A program made the position numbers and the translations under genes. The notes beneath the pieces were generated by a model, which was given only the letters and a program-made list of their open reading frames with translations, did not search any database and was not told the DNA's origin. From assembly GCA_004369085.1 (NCBI GenBank), contig ML210186.1:1-64000 (forward strand): a stretch of 64,000 nucleotides of DNA, in the 5' to 3' direction. This document shows positions 23,603-36,142 of the stretch, piece after piece (positions within the stretch are counted from its first letter, which is position 1; the number at the start of each line of letters is the position of its first letter). The DNA comes from Coprinopsis marcescibilis. Taxonomy: Eukaryota > Basidiomycota > Agaricomycetes > Agaricales > Psathyrellaceae.

Positions 23603-26600
23603 ATGCCCCAGGCCCCCCGCAAGGACATTTCTGCTCAAAAGGCTCAAGACAAGGAGTCCAAACGGGCTAGAGGTGAGCGGTGGCGTTTCGGTCGAAACCT
23701 CCAGCAGTTTTGATTCCGGTTAAACCAGGTGCCTTGTCTTGCGCCGAGTGCAGACGGTGAGCTTAGGGGCTCAATCGACATTCCTAATGTCCTCACCATG
23801 ACTACCATTCATCAGGCTCAAGTTGAAATGCGACAAGACCGTACCTTGTGCAAGGTATATCTTCACCTCAGACCACCACTTAGCGGCTCTGACACTCGGC
23901 ACGGCATTTCTAGCTGCAAACGGAGAGGATGCTCAGCAATCTGTCCGAATGGGAGTCTCATCACAGGCCAGGGAACACGGTGAGCACGGCTGATTATTTA
24001 TCTCTATCGCTTACTGTGCACCTGTGAACCTCTCAAGTGTAATACTAACGTTACTTTCCCCCTAGATTCGTGTTAGCCGATACGGAGAAGCTGCACTCCA
24101 AGATCTCGCAAATGAGCGATCGTATCCGCCAGCTGGAAGATGCGTTAGCGGTCTCGCACTCGACTGCAACGAAGGAAGCACATCCTCTTCTGACGCGGGA
24201 ATTATTGCGGGTGAAATCAAGCATAGAGCTACATTCTGCCGTAGATGATGATGCAAGGGAGACCCTGCCAACTCAGAAAGAGGAGGAAGAAAGCGAGGAA
24301 TCGCAGTATATCGATGCATTTGGGACGTTAGCTATCAGGGACGACGGAGCGGCTACTTTCTACGGCCGCTCAGCTGGATCTGAGGTATGGATTCCATACT
24401 GTTCCGTTCCGTCTTGAGCTAAAATGAGCTTGCTGTTCTACAGTCCCTTCTCATCGTAAGTAGAAGTCCTTTCCGTTCGTCTGCAGATCAGGTCTGACGT
24501 CCGCTAGGGTGAGCTACCTGCAGCAGCCCAATCCCCTTCGACTCCACAGCTTCACCCTCTTTCCCCCAATGGAGCACACCAGTATATTTCCCCAGAGGTT
24601 TCAACGCTTGCATCAAATTTCCCCTTGGCCTCCAACACGTTCCGACCTGGTATCGACCTGACGCACGTCATCAATAGCTATCTGCCAACTTGGCAGATCG
24701 CTTATCGCCTCTATGGGCTGTACCTCGAACAGTCACCATGGTTTTTCGGTGCTGTCACTAAACGGCAACTCGACGAAGAACTGCTGCCAATGTGGTACAA
24801 GGAGGCTCCCAAGCCGGCGGTTGCACCATCGCCAGTACCAATGAGTCCAAGCCCCGCTTCCCCGTCGATCAGCGAACCTGGAAGCGATAGCTCTGTCACC
24901 CACAAAGGAAGTGCTCATGACCTGGCCCTTTTGTTCATGATCTTCGTCTTTGGTTCCCTTACAGACGTGGAAATGCCCCCAGCACCAAACAATCCAGAAG
25001 CCGAGCACTATTATCAGCTAACGAAAGCATGCCTGACAATCGAACCTGTATTGGAAAGGCCTCCAAGTGTGGCTACTGTTCAGACACTCTCGTTGATGGC
25101 GATTTACGAGGGGATCTGCAGCAAAGAAAACAGTATCGAGAGCACATGGGCATTATTCGGGCTAGCCACGAAGCTCGCACAAAGTGTGAGTACTCGGTCA
25201 TGATATCAATACTCACTCCATGCTGACTTTTGTCGGCAGATTGGTCTTCGTACGTTACCTGCTCGATTGTTCTCAGATTCCGCGACCCTAACAGATATGA
25301 ATACGTACAGACCGAGATTGCGCGCGATGGAAATTGACGCCAGGTGAGGTGCAAAAACGACGGGCGTTGTTCTGGGAACTGTTTATCACAGATTGCTGGC
25401 AGGTGCGTTCGTTACCTCATCTCGGTCTTACCACGCCTGGCGGTATGCTAATCCTTCGAGGTAGAGCTTAGCGACTGGCCGATTGGCCACATTCTCCCTT
25501 CCGTTCGTCGATTGCGAACTGCCTTTCGACCCTGATCAAACCATGGCCGAGGACGGTACTCCGCAACCTAGCTGTACGTGTCTTTCCGCACCTTCCTCTT
25601 CTATGGATTCAACCTTGTACTAATTCAGACGGGTTTCAATGTCCACACAGTCCCGCATTGGAAAGCCCGCTTTGGGGCCGAATGCGTTTCCGCCGTTGTC
25701 CAAGGAACATTGACTTCTCGTGCTCCAAAATATTCTATCATCCTCGATTTAGATAGGAAAGTCCGAGACATGGAGCTACCTCTGTATGCCCAGGGTCCTC
25801 CCCCCCAGGGTGTGGGGCTCGCGCAAACTATGTCCCATTTCATGTCCATCAATTACCGGGAACTCAGTACGTGGGCCTGCTGCAATTTATGGACGTTCAG
25901 ATCTTTCGTATAAACTCATGCTATTACCTTTCCAGCCCTTCTCTACATCCATCGCTGCTTCTTTGCACATGCCTTATCGAACAACACGTCGGATCCCATC
26001 AAAAGCCAATACGCCCCGTCATTCCTCGCGGGTTATAGGAGTGCTTGCACCATCGTCAACTCAGTTAAGCAACAGTTTACGCTCTTCCCGGCTCAAATCG
26101 CTCGCTTCTGGGTACTGTGGACGCATGCATTCTCTGCTTCGGTATGTTGCCGCCTTACCTTACCTCCCCGATTCTTCGGAGACTTTACGACAAACGCTTA
26201 CGTCTCGTTGTAGGTTATGATTGGGTCGGTCGTGACACGCAATCCCAAATGCAAAGTTGCGCCAGCCGCATTGCTGGAGTTGAAAACTGCATGCGATTTG
26301 TTTGAGAATGCTGCTTCTTATGGAGGAAGATCTGTAAAGTTTCTGGTACGTCATGCTCGTATGCACGTGTGCGTTAGAATTGGTTTATTTATGATACGAT
26401 ACCACTATTGCAGCCAATTCTTAAGAGGCTGCAGGGTAAGGCTCAGCAGGTGTTCCGAGATACGAACGCCGGTATCCCCCAGCGCATTGCCAACGACATT
26501 TTCCGGCCGTCCAATCTGAAAGAGGAGGAGGACCAGGACGAGCTATCGATTTTCAGCGGCAAGACACACACTGTTACCAAGAAGTCGACTGGTACGACGT

Positions 26601-27960
26601 CACGCTCTACTGGCAACTCCCCGCAAAGTGCAACCGCTAGCAATTCCAGAGAGCCTTCGGGATCGCCGGGACAGATGTTTGCGGACAACCCTTCGTTTGC
26701 AAATGTTCATTCTAGCTTGGTCAACGAACTGAACCTCTTCGATGGGCATATTCGCGCTCAAATTCAAAACGCATATCGTCAAGGTGGTGATGTATTTGGG
26801 AACTCCATGGTCGTCGATCACCCGGCTCCTCCTCCCCCACGACCGGCCCCAGTTCAACCCGATCCGATGGTTATGCAACAAGATGGTGTTCGCCGCGAGC
26901 AGCAAGAGCACCAGCAGCAGTTCTTGCAGCAGATTGAGCATCAACGGCGCGAGCTAGAAAGAATAGAGCTCGAGCGTCAGCAACGGGAGGCGCTGCGACT
27001 CCAGCAACAGCAGGAAACCCAACGCCTGCAGCAAGAAGAGTTGCACAGGCAACAAATGGAGCAGCAGAGGCAGGAGCAATATCGGCAGCAAATGGAGCAT
27101 CAACAACGACAACTGCATGAGCAACGAAGACAATCGCAGCACAACATTCAACAGCCGCACCGGTCAACCAGTGGAGATTCTTACGACGCTCGAATGCAGT
27201 TCACGCATGCGGCGCCACCTCCACCGGCAACAGACCCTTACGCAGTACCTTCTGCTGTTGGCCCTTCCCAAACTCTCCACCGCATCCCTTCACGCTCTCT
27301 CAGCAACATTCATCAAACGATAATGCCACCACAGCCACAGGGACCCCAGTACCACCACGGCCATACTCAAATGCAAAGACAGCATCAACAAGCGTCGCCA
27401 ACGGCTTCACAGATGGCTCCGAACTACCAACAACAACACCCCACACCCCCTGCACAGCTGTACACCATGCCACCTTCGGACTACGGCCCTTCCCCGCCGA
27501 GCACCGCGGTTTCTTCGTCGCATTACTCGCCTTCGCCCAACCCAGGCTATGAACCACATGGTATGGGAATGGGTGGACCATCTGCCCAGCAAGCGCCACA
27601 ACACTCGGTGCCGCAGGCTCCTACGCCTTCTCATGAGGGGTACCATTATTGGCCAGCTGCCCCGACGGGCTACGCTGGTGGACCTGCGCATCAGCCGCAA
27701 TCGCCCCAGCAGCAGCAGCAGCAGCAGCAGCAACATCAACAGCAACAACGGTACCCTCAGCATACCTACCACTATACGCCTGAGGGCGCACTGAGAGGAA
27801 TTGCAGCTGAAGATCCTCGTCTTCAAGAGACTTGGCAATCGTACATGAGCAATGTGAGTTGCTATTTGATGTTCTTTTGTGTGCCAGCCCGTGTAGAATT
27901 TATTGCTGATTATATTCGTTGTTCACACAGGTTGGCTCTCCTCGAATCTTTGACGATTGA
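23603..27960 (+). CDS. Zn2Cys6 fungal-specific transcription factor
   Basis: Nuclear regulator with an N-terminal binuclear zinc cluster and a Fungal_trans-type middle domain. Fifteen exons: 23603-23672, 23729-23756, 23816-23854, 23914-23979, 24066-24384, 24444-24455, 24508-25185, 25240-25249, 25311-25402, 25465-25573, 25651-25866, 25936-26141, 26214-26345, 26414-27853 and 27931-27960, giving 1148 aa. Zinc ligands are C28, C31, C38, C44, C47 and C56 (CAECRRLKLKC, CASCKRRGCSAIC). The linker NGSLITGQGTRFVLADTEKL and coiled coil ISQMSDRIRQLEDAL follow. The middle domain includes MAIYEGICS, WELFITDCWQSLATGRL and YIHRCFFAHAL. Residues about 815-910 are a Gln/Glu/Arg-rich coil, followed by a Pro/Gln-rich tail. 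Exons of 12 and 10 nt are needed to keep the frame. Target genes cannot be inferred. Confidence 0.92.
27707..27730 (+). repeat. (CAG)8 repeat coding polyglutamine
   Basis: Eight consecutive CAG codons within the Gln/Pro-rich tail of the Zn2Cys6 regulator, flanked by more CAA/CAG. Likely length-variable. Confidence 0.85.
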
Positions 27961-28626
27961 ATCGGCATTATCCTCAATGCTATTCAGGATCTTTCTTTCC
28001 ATGTCGGGCGTGGGTTTTTTGTGTTTCTCAACGTCTCTTCCGTCGCTCTCTGTTATCTACTAGCTATCTTGGTATTCGCTTTAATTTACTTAGGCCGGTG
28101 CAACTTTCATATCCTGGGCTGGCTTGCAAACCTCCATACATACACATATTCATCCAGGGTCGCTATGTTAATGTTAATTTTGCATCACATATGTCCATGT
28201 TTTGTGCTTGCAAAGCTGTACAATGTACATCTATAACTGTCAGATTTTTCCGCCACTGACATCTTATTCGCGTCTGAGTTCAACAAAGTGTTTTCGGATT
28301 TCGGGACCTTGTCACTCTAGATAAGGGGCGAAGTCGCGGTACAATCTGTATACGGACCTTCCCTAGACGGACATGTCTTGACAGTGTGGGGTAAGAAACC
28401 CTCTGATTCGACGAGCCGCGGACTCTGTTCCGGATCCCGCATATTCCAACCGCAGTCCCAAGCCCAAGAAGGGTGCAAAGGACGCAATACAATGGATATA
28501 TCATAGTACTCTAGGGTCCACAAAATAGATAATAGATCACGGACAGTATAAGTGGAGGGGTGCGACAACTGTGTAACAAGTCGGTACATATCGGTACAAT
28601 CTCGGTTGTGGTGGCCCTGCGCTTTC
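27961..28626. other. intergenic between two convergent 3' ends
   Basis: Holds the 3' UTRs of the Zn2Cys6 regulator and BTN1. No gene seen. Confidence 0.5.
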
Positions 28627-30680
28627 CTAAATATTTCTGCAGTGCAACTTCCCTCGTGAGACCTGTGCCTTGCAAAGTTCGATTTCCGTTGGAACCGCAA
28701 GTAACGAGGCGAGCAAAATGCCAGTGGAATCGGAGAATCCTATGGAGCCTATCTTGAACTCGCGTTCTTGACGTGTGAGCTCGATGTCGTTGTTGCGTGC
28801 GCTCGGTTCCCGGGGCTCGTGATTGATTCGGTAGAAGACGTTGACACTGGTGAAAATGGCGTAAAGTAGCATGTTAGCGTTGCGACGGTAGGATAGGGGT
28901 TTATAGCGCAAAGGACTTACTATGCTAGTCCGCCACAGATGCCTTCTAAACATATGAGGAGGAATACAAGTGCAATACTCCTGGATTCGTCTTGTTCTAT
29001 CGGGAAGAAGCCGAAGGCAGATTCGTACATCAGCACGAGGAATATAACTCCTTGCACTATTGATGGAAGAACGAGTAGGCGCTTGGGAAGTGGAGGAAGA
29101 CCAATTGAAATCGAAGACCGAGAGAAGAAGACGAATGTTTGGTAGACCAACTAGAAGTGGAATTATTGAGAATGTGTATAAGTACGCCAGTCACTGTACA
29201 TACCTGCCAAAGGGGATAGTAATCGCGAATAGTGTGAATAATCTTGCTAAGTAGCCAATGATCTTCCGGCGATGGAATATTGTAAATGAGGGTGGGGCTG
29301 ACTCCCTATAGATTTCAAGGTGAGGCTTCTGGCTATAGCACCGCAAGATATCATGTCTCACCTGATTGATAGTATACTCGAACTTGTGGAGGCAACGTTG
29401 AAAAGACGAGCGAGAAGCCCGAGAGAGTTGTGCTTACCAGGTATACGGCGACTGCAGAACATTCTCAATCACAGCGTTACAGGAGCTTCAAAGGGTTGCT
29501 TACATAGTGGCATCATATATCTCCAGAGGAGTGGTTTGACTAGTCGAAGCTTATCCCGAATGCTGAGATGCACCGATTTGTTAGGCCCAGGAGCGTGAGT
29601 ACCTTCTTCCTCTCCATCATCGTCATCGTGGTCGATTGGAGTATAAGGGAGAGCGGATAAAGCAGGTGGAGGACTGAAAGTGTCGTCGAAAACTGTTGGG
29701 GTGACGGCGTTGAGAAAGGCTGAACTATGGGGAAGTAAACAGTAGTATGTGAGGGGAATGATGAATGGCATGACCTGGGCTGTAGTGATCAATAACCGCC
29801 TGTTTCCTTTGTTTTAGGGGAAACGTACCGAGGACATGCCAACACCTAATCTAACACCCAACCCACGAACTTCCCACCACATGAAAGCTCCAACAAGACC
29901 AGCGGCCCCAGTCCCAGAAGCGAAGTACCTGATATATATGTGTTGGAGGTTGGGTGGGGCAATTTCAGAGTTGAAGTACTTACCCAACAGCGTGCCCGGC
30001 CACATAAGGCGGTGAGTATGTTGTAGAGAGCTGCAGAAACGTCAGTTCCCCGAGGCCTGGGATTGGTATAAGTATATGAGTGTTCTATACTGGGTGACCA
30101 CCAACCTGAAGAGAAGGACGCCAGACATATCCCCAGCAATCTCGGGAGTAGGCCATCAAAGAAAGCGACGACCAGCATTCCAATGAAGCTGAGGATGCAG
30201 CAACCAATAAGCCGCTGTGCATACTGTATGCGCCCTCTGAGAAGGTATGGCCATGCGACCTTCGCGATGAGCGACGGTGCAATATTGCAAAACGCTATGA
30301 TCCCTTTCGGCGTATGAGGTGGAACCAAATCCAAGGCAGCTGACAGGATGATGACATAGAGAACTACAGAAAAGTTCAGTGACGCGAAGAGCCTCTAGTT
30401 GGTATGCATTGGCTTACCGTTGTTGATTAAACCAAAGAGGAAAAAAGAGAATCCAAGCTTCGACATGAGCTTATTTTCCCGAACTGGAATTCTTGCATCA
30501 GACAAGATTACAGATTGCCTGAAATCAAACCTACTCACCCTTCATGAGTCCTGTAGCCGTACGTGGTGCATCATATCTGTCAAATTCATCGTCGTCGGAT
30601 GGCGTGTTTTCCTGGACATTAATGAACAGGTCGCGCTCTGTCGCAATGTGTGCTGCGAACGTTGTCCGGCGTGGAGGCAT
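28627..30680 (-). CDS. BTN1: battenin/CLN3 family lysosomal (vacuolar) membrane protein
   Basis: Multi-pass vacuole membrane protein linked in yeast and man to vacuolar pH and basic amino-acid homeostasis. Eleven exons: 30680-30539, 30483-30418, 30363-30106, 30056-29984, 29928-29829, 29774-29504, 29451-29438, 29382-29362, 29305-29204, 29150-28921 and 28846-28627, giving 498 aa. Signatures in order: SKLGFSFFLFGLINNV, PPHTPKGIIAFCNIAPSLIA, GCCILSFIGM, GYFASGTGAAGLVGA, VYLFEYTINQG, PLWQLVYQTFVFFSRSS, IEQDESRSIALVFLL and a final IGFSDSTGILLASLLAVPTE. Two exons are tiny (14 and 21 nt). A cytosolic Ser/Asp-rich N-terminus precedes the first helix. Start ATG 30680 was preferred to a weaker in-frame ATG at 30890. 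It is divergent from DBP4. Confidence 0.94.
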
Positions 30681-31012
30681 CTCGAATGCCTCTGGTGTAG
30701 TTCTCACTGTTGTCGGTATGGTGTATGAGTTAGAATTGCTGCGAATGATGCAGCATTCTGAGAAAGAGAAACGCTGGTAGTTGCGTTCGTTTTCGTCGAG
30801 TGAAGAAAGATGGTGGACACAGAAGCTTTGGAGTCGTCTCGGTGGACACTGGATGGGATCATGCCCTTGGCGTCCGTGTATCAGGGTCATGCTGCGCCGG
30901 CGCCGAGTCTGTGACCTGGTCCGTGCGCGATCAGGCGGGACAATTTGAATTTCACTATTGCATCCTTGACCGTGACTTGTTTTTCAACGACGATCCCGAC
31001 GCATACCACACG
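30681..31012. promoter_or_regulatory. divergent promoter region of BTN1 and DBP4
   Basis: 332 bp between the two starts. No motif was assigned; the call rests on layout. Confidence 0.5.
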
Positions 31013-33807
31013 ATGAAGGACAGTCCTAGGACGACGGCAGGACCATCCTCGAAGACGAAGCAAAAGAAGAAAACACCCAGCAATGTAAAGCTTAGGCGAA
31101 TCACAGAAAGAAAAGCCGTCGACGCCCTCGAGAAGGAAGTCATGGCATTTGTGGGTCACTATTCTTTGTTCAGAGCCAACGAAAATACCTACTAAAACAA
31201 GCTCTGAACGCACATCAGGTTCCGCCAAAGGACCTCTCCGCCTTTTCAGGTCTACCGATATCAGAACCTACGAAGAGAGGTCTGTATCGATTCGTTCACA
31301 CAGCGAGCAGTGAACCGATTTTTTCTAGGGCTAAAGAAGGCTTCATTCGTAAAGATGACAGATATTCAAGCAACAAGTCTTCCCGTGGCTTTGAAAGGAA
31401 AAGATGTTTTGGGGGCTGCAAGAACAGGAAGCGGAAAAACATTGGCTTTCCTCATCCCAGTACTGGAGATCCTATACCGGCGGAAATGGGGTCCAATGGA
31501 TGGTCTTGGGGCATTGATTATCTCTCCGACAAGGGAACTGGTACGCAGATACTGTTGTCCGATAGTGAATTACTGACTCATGTTCCTTCAGGCCGTCCAA
31601 ATCTTCGATGTTTTACGAGCCATCGGCCCTTACCACTCGTTTTCTGCAGGTCTTGTTATTGGTGGCAAGAATTTGAAAGATGAAAGCGACCGGTTATCTC
31701 GCATGAACATACTGGTTGCTACCCCTGGACGATTACTGCAGCATCTGGACCAGACTGTTGGCTTCGAGGCAGATAATCTACAGTTGTTAGGTACGGTGTT
31801 TCAAAAAATTCGGAATAGCACTCTGACACTGGTCTATATAGTTCTCGACGAGGCCGATCGAATCCTCGACATGGGCTTCAAGAAAACTCTCGCTGCCCTT
31901 CTTTCGCATCTCCCAAAATCTCGACAAACTTTGCTCTTCTCCGCAACTCAGACCGACTCTGTCAGCGACCTCGCTCGCCTAAGTCTAAAAGACCCAGAAC
32001 ACATCGGCGTCAAGGATGCAGGATCTTCCAACAGCTATATCCCCGATAACCTTGAACAACATTACATCGTCACAGAACTCGATAAGAAGCTTGACGTTCT
32101 TTGGAGTTTTATCAAAACCCATCTACAATCCAAGGTCCTCGTCTTCCTCTCGAGCTGCAAGCAGGTTCGTTTCGTGTTTGAGACATTTTGCAGGCTGCAT
32201 CCTGGTGTGCCCCTCCTTCACCTCCACGGGAAACAAAAACAATCAGCTCGGCTGGACATGTATATCAAGTTTACCTCGCACTCGCATGCCGTCATGTTTG
32301 CCACCGACATCGCCGCACGAGGATTAGACTTTCCGGCTGTAGACTGGGTCGTACAGGTCGATGCTCCGGAAGATTCTGCGACTTATATTCATCGTGTCGG
32401 TCGTACGGCACGGTATGAAAGCAAGGGTAAAGGATTGCTCTTTCTGCTGCCAAGTGAAGAGGAGGGAATGATCGCAGAATTGACGAAGAAGGGCCTTGAT
32501 GTGAAAAAAATCAAGATTCGTCCGAGCAAAACTCAGAACATCGAGAATCAGCTCCAACGACTGTGCTTTGAGGACCCCGAAATCAAGTACCTTGGACAAA
32601 GAGTAAGCCACCTCATCACTGATCAATGCCTTTGGCTCAAGCTGTGTATAGACATTCGTTTCCTACCTCCGATCTATCTATCTGCAAAAGAATAAGTCAG
32701 TATTCAAGCTCGAGGCACTACCTGTCGACCGCTTCGCCGAGTCCCTTGGATTACCGGGAACTCCTAAAATCAAATTCTTGAACCGCGAAATCGCGAAGCA
32801 AAAGAAAAATGCATCGCGGGACGCTCAGGTTGCTCAAGCTGATGCTTCAGAATCTGAACAATCCAGCTCGGAGGGGGAAGGAAATCAAAGTGGAAGCGAG
32901 TCTGGCGCTGAAGATTCTGATGCTGAAGTGGTGGAAGCGACTGTACCTGCCGCCCTTGCAAACACAGCCAATGTAAGCACGGTATAATCATGACTCCTCA
33001 GCTTACCAATTGCTCAACTTTCTTCTTCTCTGCAGCGTAATGGTGTCAAAACCAAATATGACAGGATGTTCCAGCGCAAGAACCAGGACGTGTTGTCAGC
33101 ACATTACAACAAGCTCATCGAGCATGACCCTTTCGGTATCGACGGCGACCCCGAAGAAGACGACTTTATCACACTCAAACGCGCCGACCACGAACTCCCT
33201 GCAGAACTTCTAGCCCTCGAACCGGAAGACGAACTTTCCAAGCGAAAGCTCAAGCTTAGTCGAACCAAACGCATGATCGCAAAGAGTGGCGTCAACAATA
33301 AGCTCGTCTTCGATGACGAAGGGAAGGCGCATGAGATATACGAATTAGCAGATGGGGAAGAGTGGATACTGGATAAAGGTGGTCTCGAAGGAGCGAAAGC
33401 GGAAGGCAAGAAATTCGCTGAAGGGGAGCGCGAAAAGATCAAGCTGGCAGACGCTATCGATAAGGCAGAAGCGAAGTCCAAGAAACAAGAAAAGAAACGC
33501 AAGAGAAAAGAGAGGGAAAAAGCAGTATGTCACCTCGTTTGTGTTGTAAAATACGTTTGACACTGATTTGCTCTAGGTCACAAGCCAGGACGGAGTCTCT
33601 ACGGCGTACTTCGACCCACCATCTGACGACGATGGTTACGTTTCACCTGAATTCGATCTACCTTCCACAGACGATGAAGGGGAGTCTTCGCCGCCCCCGA
33701 CAAAACGTTTGAAGACGTCGAGTGGATTCCAAAAACACGAGAACACTCCCGAAGCCACATTTGATGAAGAGGAGGAGTTGGCACTACGGTTACTGCGGAA
33801 ACGGTAG
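31013..33807 (+). CDS. DBP4: DEAD-box RNA helicase DBP4 (DDX10 family)
   Basis: Nucleolar ATP-dependent RNA helicase needed for early 18S rRNA processing in yeast. Eight exons: 31013-31150, 31219-31279, 31329-31540, 31592-31790, 31842-32602, 32652-32972, 33036-33524 and 33577-33807, giving 803 aa. Helicase motifs in order: Q motif (F73..IQ80), [10 protein letters not shown] (96-104), PTREL, ATPGR, II DEAD (206-209), [18 protein letters not shown] and [10 protein letters not shown]. The family-specific C-terminus follows, with [17 protein letters not shown], an acidic Ser stretch, and a Lys-rich coil ([12 protein letters not shown]). The intron at 31791-31841 is 51 nt, a multiple of three, and free of stops, so its retention would insert 17 residues just before the DEAD motif. 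Length agrees with yeast Dbp4 (about 770 aa). Confidence 0.95.
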
Positions 33808-36142
33808 CGATACAAGGGTTCTTTATCTTGCTTCTAGCTTGCAAGTTAATACGAATGTGTTTCGCTCGAAGTCTACCCCAGTTGGTTTCCTGAAACCATT
33901 TTACGTCTCAGTTCTCAGTTCCGATTCTTACGACTGTTGCTTTACTTGGAATGCGCGTTCACAACCCTTTACCATCGGATTCCAAGCCCGGTATATGCCT
34001 GAACAACAAAGACCGCTCCCCTCAAACACCGATTTGTCCGTCTATAACATCGTCTGAAGGTGACATGTATGTATTTATTCAAGTATCACCTTGCCGTAAC
34101 ATTAACATGACTTGATAAAGTGGCTCGTTCCCCTGGGCCTGAATCAATCTTCCTGGAAATTCAACCTGTCACTGTGTTGCCTCGGGCTCCATCGTCGCCA
34201 TCTGCCAGGTCGAGCTTTCGGTCTCCTGAAACCACCGGGCTGAGATACTGATATCCCCAGCTTCCTCGGAAAATGCTGGGCTGTCCATCGCATTGTACAT
34301 AGTTCCGATGGGGTTCAAGTTCGCATATATGATATGTTGTCCACGCCAGTGGCTGGGATGCAATTTGAAGAGGTCAGGGACACACTATCGCCATCCTCTT
34401 TGTAGTGGGTTTCTTCTTCCTGCCACAGTGGAGCTCAGAACACATAACCTTCGTAGATGACCTGAGCTCCAACTCTCATTAAATATTGAATCCCAGTTTC
34501 GGAATCTATTCGGGCGCCAATTTCCTCGGCGCTGTGGAGCAAATTCACTTTGTTGGCTTTGGAACCTACAGCAGCCTTCCTAATTCCCAATTGCTTTTGC
34601 TGACTCGAGACTTCGAAATGAAGTAAGAGGACGAAAACCTTTCAGCCTTCTGTTTCCTCCGGGCGCTCCGAGTCGAGGGAATTATCCGAAGCATCGATAT
34701 CGATACGGGTGATTGACCGTTTACGACGAAATTAAATGCTTTTTTTATCGACGCCTACCCAGACTCGGAACCGCCATTTGGATAGATACCTTAAAACGAT
34801 TATATATTGTGGATGGTGGGCTTCTTGAAGGGCAATTTGCCTCAGCTTCTGCTCTTTCGCCCTCCTCCTTGCGGTACTCCCAGGTCTTGGGAAGTTTCGT
34901 CGTATCCGGTGTGCTTGGTCAAAGATGCCATTTCAGTATCCCTATAGCCACTCGACATATTTCACTAGGACGGAGAGTCAAGAGCGGACAAGCGAACTAC
35001 CAGTGAGGGCATGTTTCGCCTTTACATTGAATCCACTTTGACTCGAGATCGTATTATATCCACGGTTTGCGTTATGTAGCCCATGAACAGTGCAGAAGAT
35101 GTTGCGCAGATTAGGTTCATGCATGATCGCATGATGTTTCAGGACGAGGACAGCGATATCTCAGGCAAGTCGTTAGGTTGGAGTACTATCGCTCGTATAA
35201 CCAAGGTACGTCAGTGTTGAGAAGCTTGTGGCCCGACGTGGACGGGTGATCGAGGATACCATCTCACCCCGAGCACAGGACCTGCGGAAAACATTTCGGT
35301 TCAGTGCACAAGTGACCCAAACTGGCAAGCAGCAAAGGAATGACAAAAAACGCATGAGCGTTATCAGCACTTGGTCCACAAAGGAAGAATCAAGAATCGT
35401 TATTGCATGACGTGCGTCGTGGGCGTACATGTAGTATTGGAACGACAAAAGTTTTTGTGGTACCTGTAAAACCATTAGACTTTAATATTTCTTGTAATTG
35501 TCGGGTCCAGGAGGATATATCGATGATAGCCCAGCTTGAGTGCCGTTTCCATTTGTTAAACGTGATTATATGGGAGCCAATGTTGGAACGTTTGAACCGG
35601 TCGAGCAGAGGAGACTCCGTTGCACCGTTAAAGGCAAAAGGTCAGCGCTCAGCGTTTGTCACAGCCCTCATACCTAGTACCTAGGTTTCTGAGACGTTTC
35701 GTAGGTTGGCAATGGACCTGTGCGACCGCAGCGTAACCGACCAGCATCGTAGTTTCAGTTTCTGAGTAGCAAGTAGTATTCACTCGGACGTCGTCCAGAC
35801 AGTAACCCCTAACACAACGATTTGAAAATCGATATCAAGACTTTAATGTAACGCATTGATTGCTATACCACCGAAGGTCCGAAGCTTGAAGAGTGAAAGG
35901 AAGTGCCAGAGAAAAAAGTGGAAATTGAGAGACAAGGGCATACCGTCTTTGCTCGGTTCCCCGCGGCCAGTTACATATTAGTGGATTTCCCACGGTCAGA
36001 ACTTGCATGAATGGATTGAAACGGTTGATATTCTCTTCAACAAACTGCCATTGTTCGAACAGTTCTTTGTATCTTTGCGCTTCACCCAAGTGACTTGCTT
36101 TGAAAGGAAAATGGACTGTCTCTAACGCTGGGCTTGAGGATT
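33808..36142. other. 2.3-kb intergenic region, no gene recognised
   Basis: Only short overlapping frames on both strands, none matching a known family. The minus-strand frame at 35835-36089 faces the next gene's promoter and appears to be chance. Confidence 0.45.
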
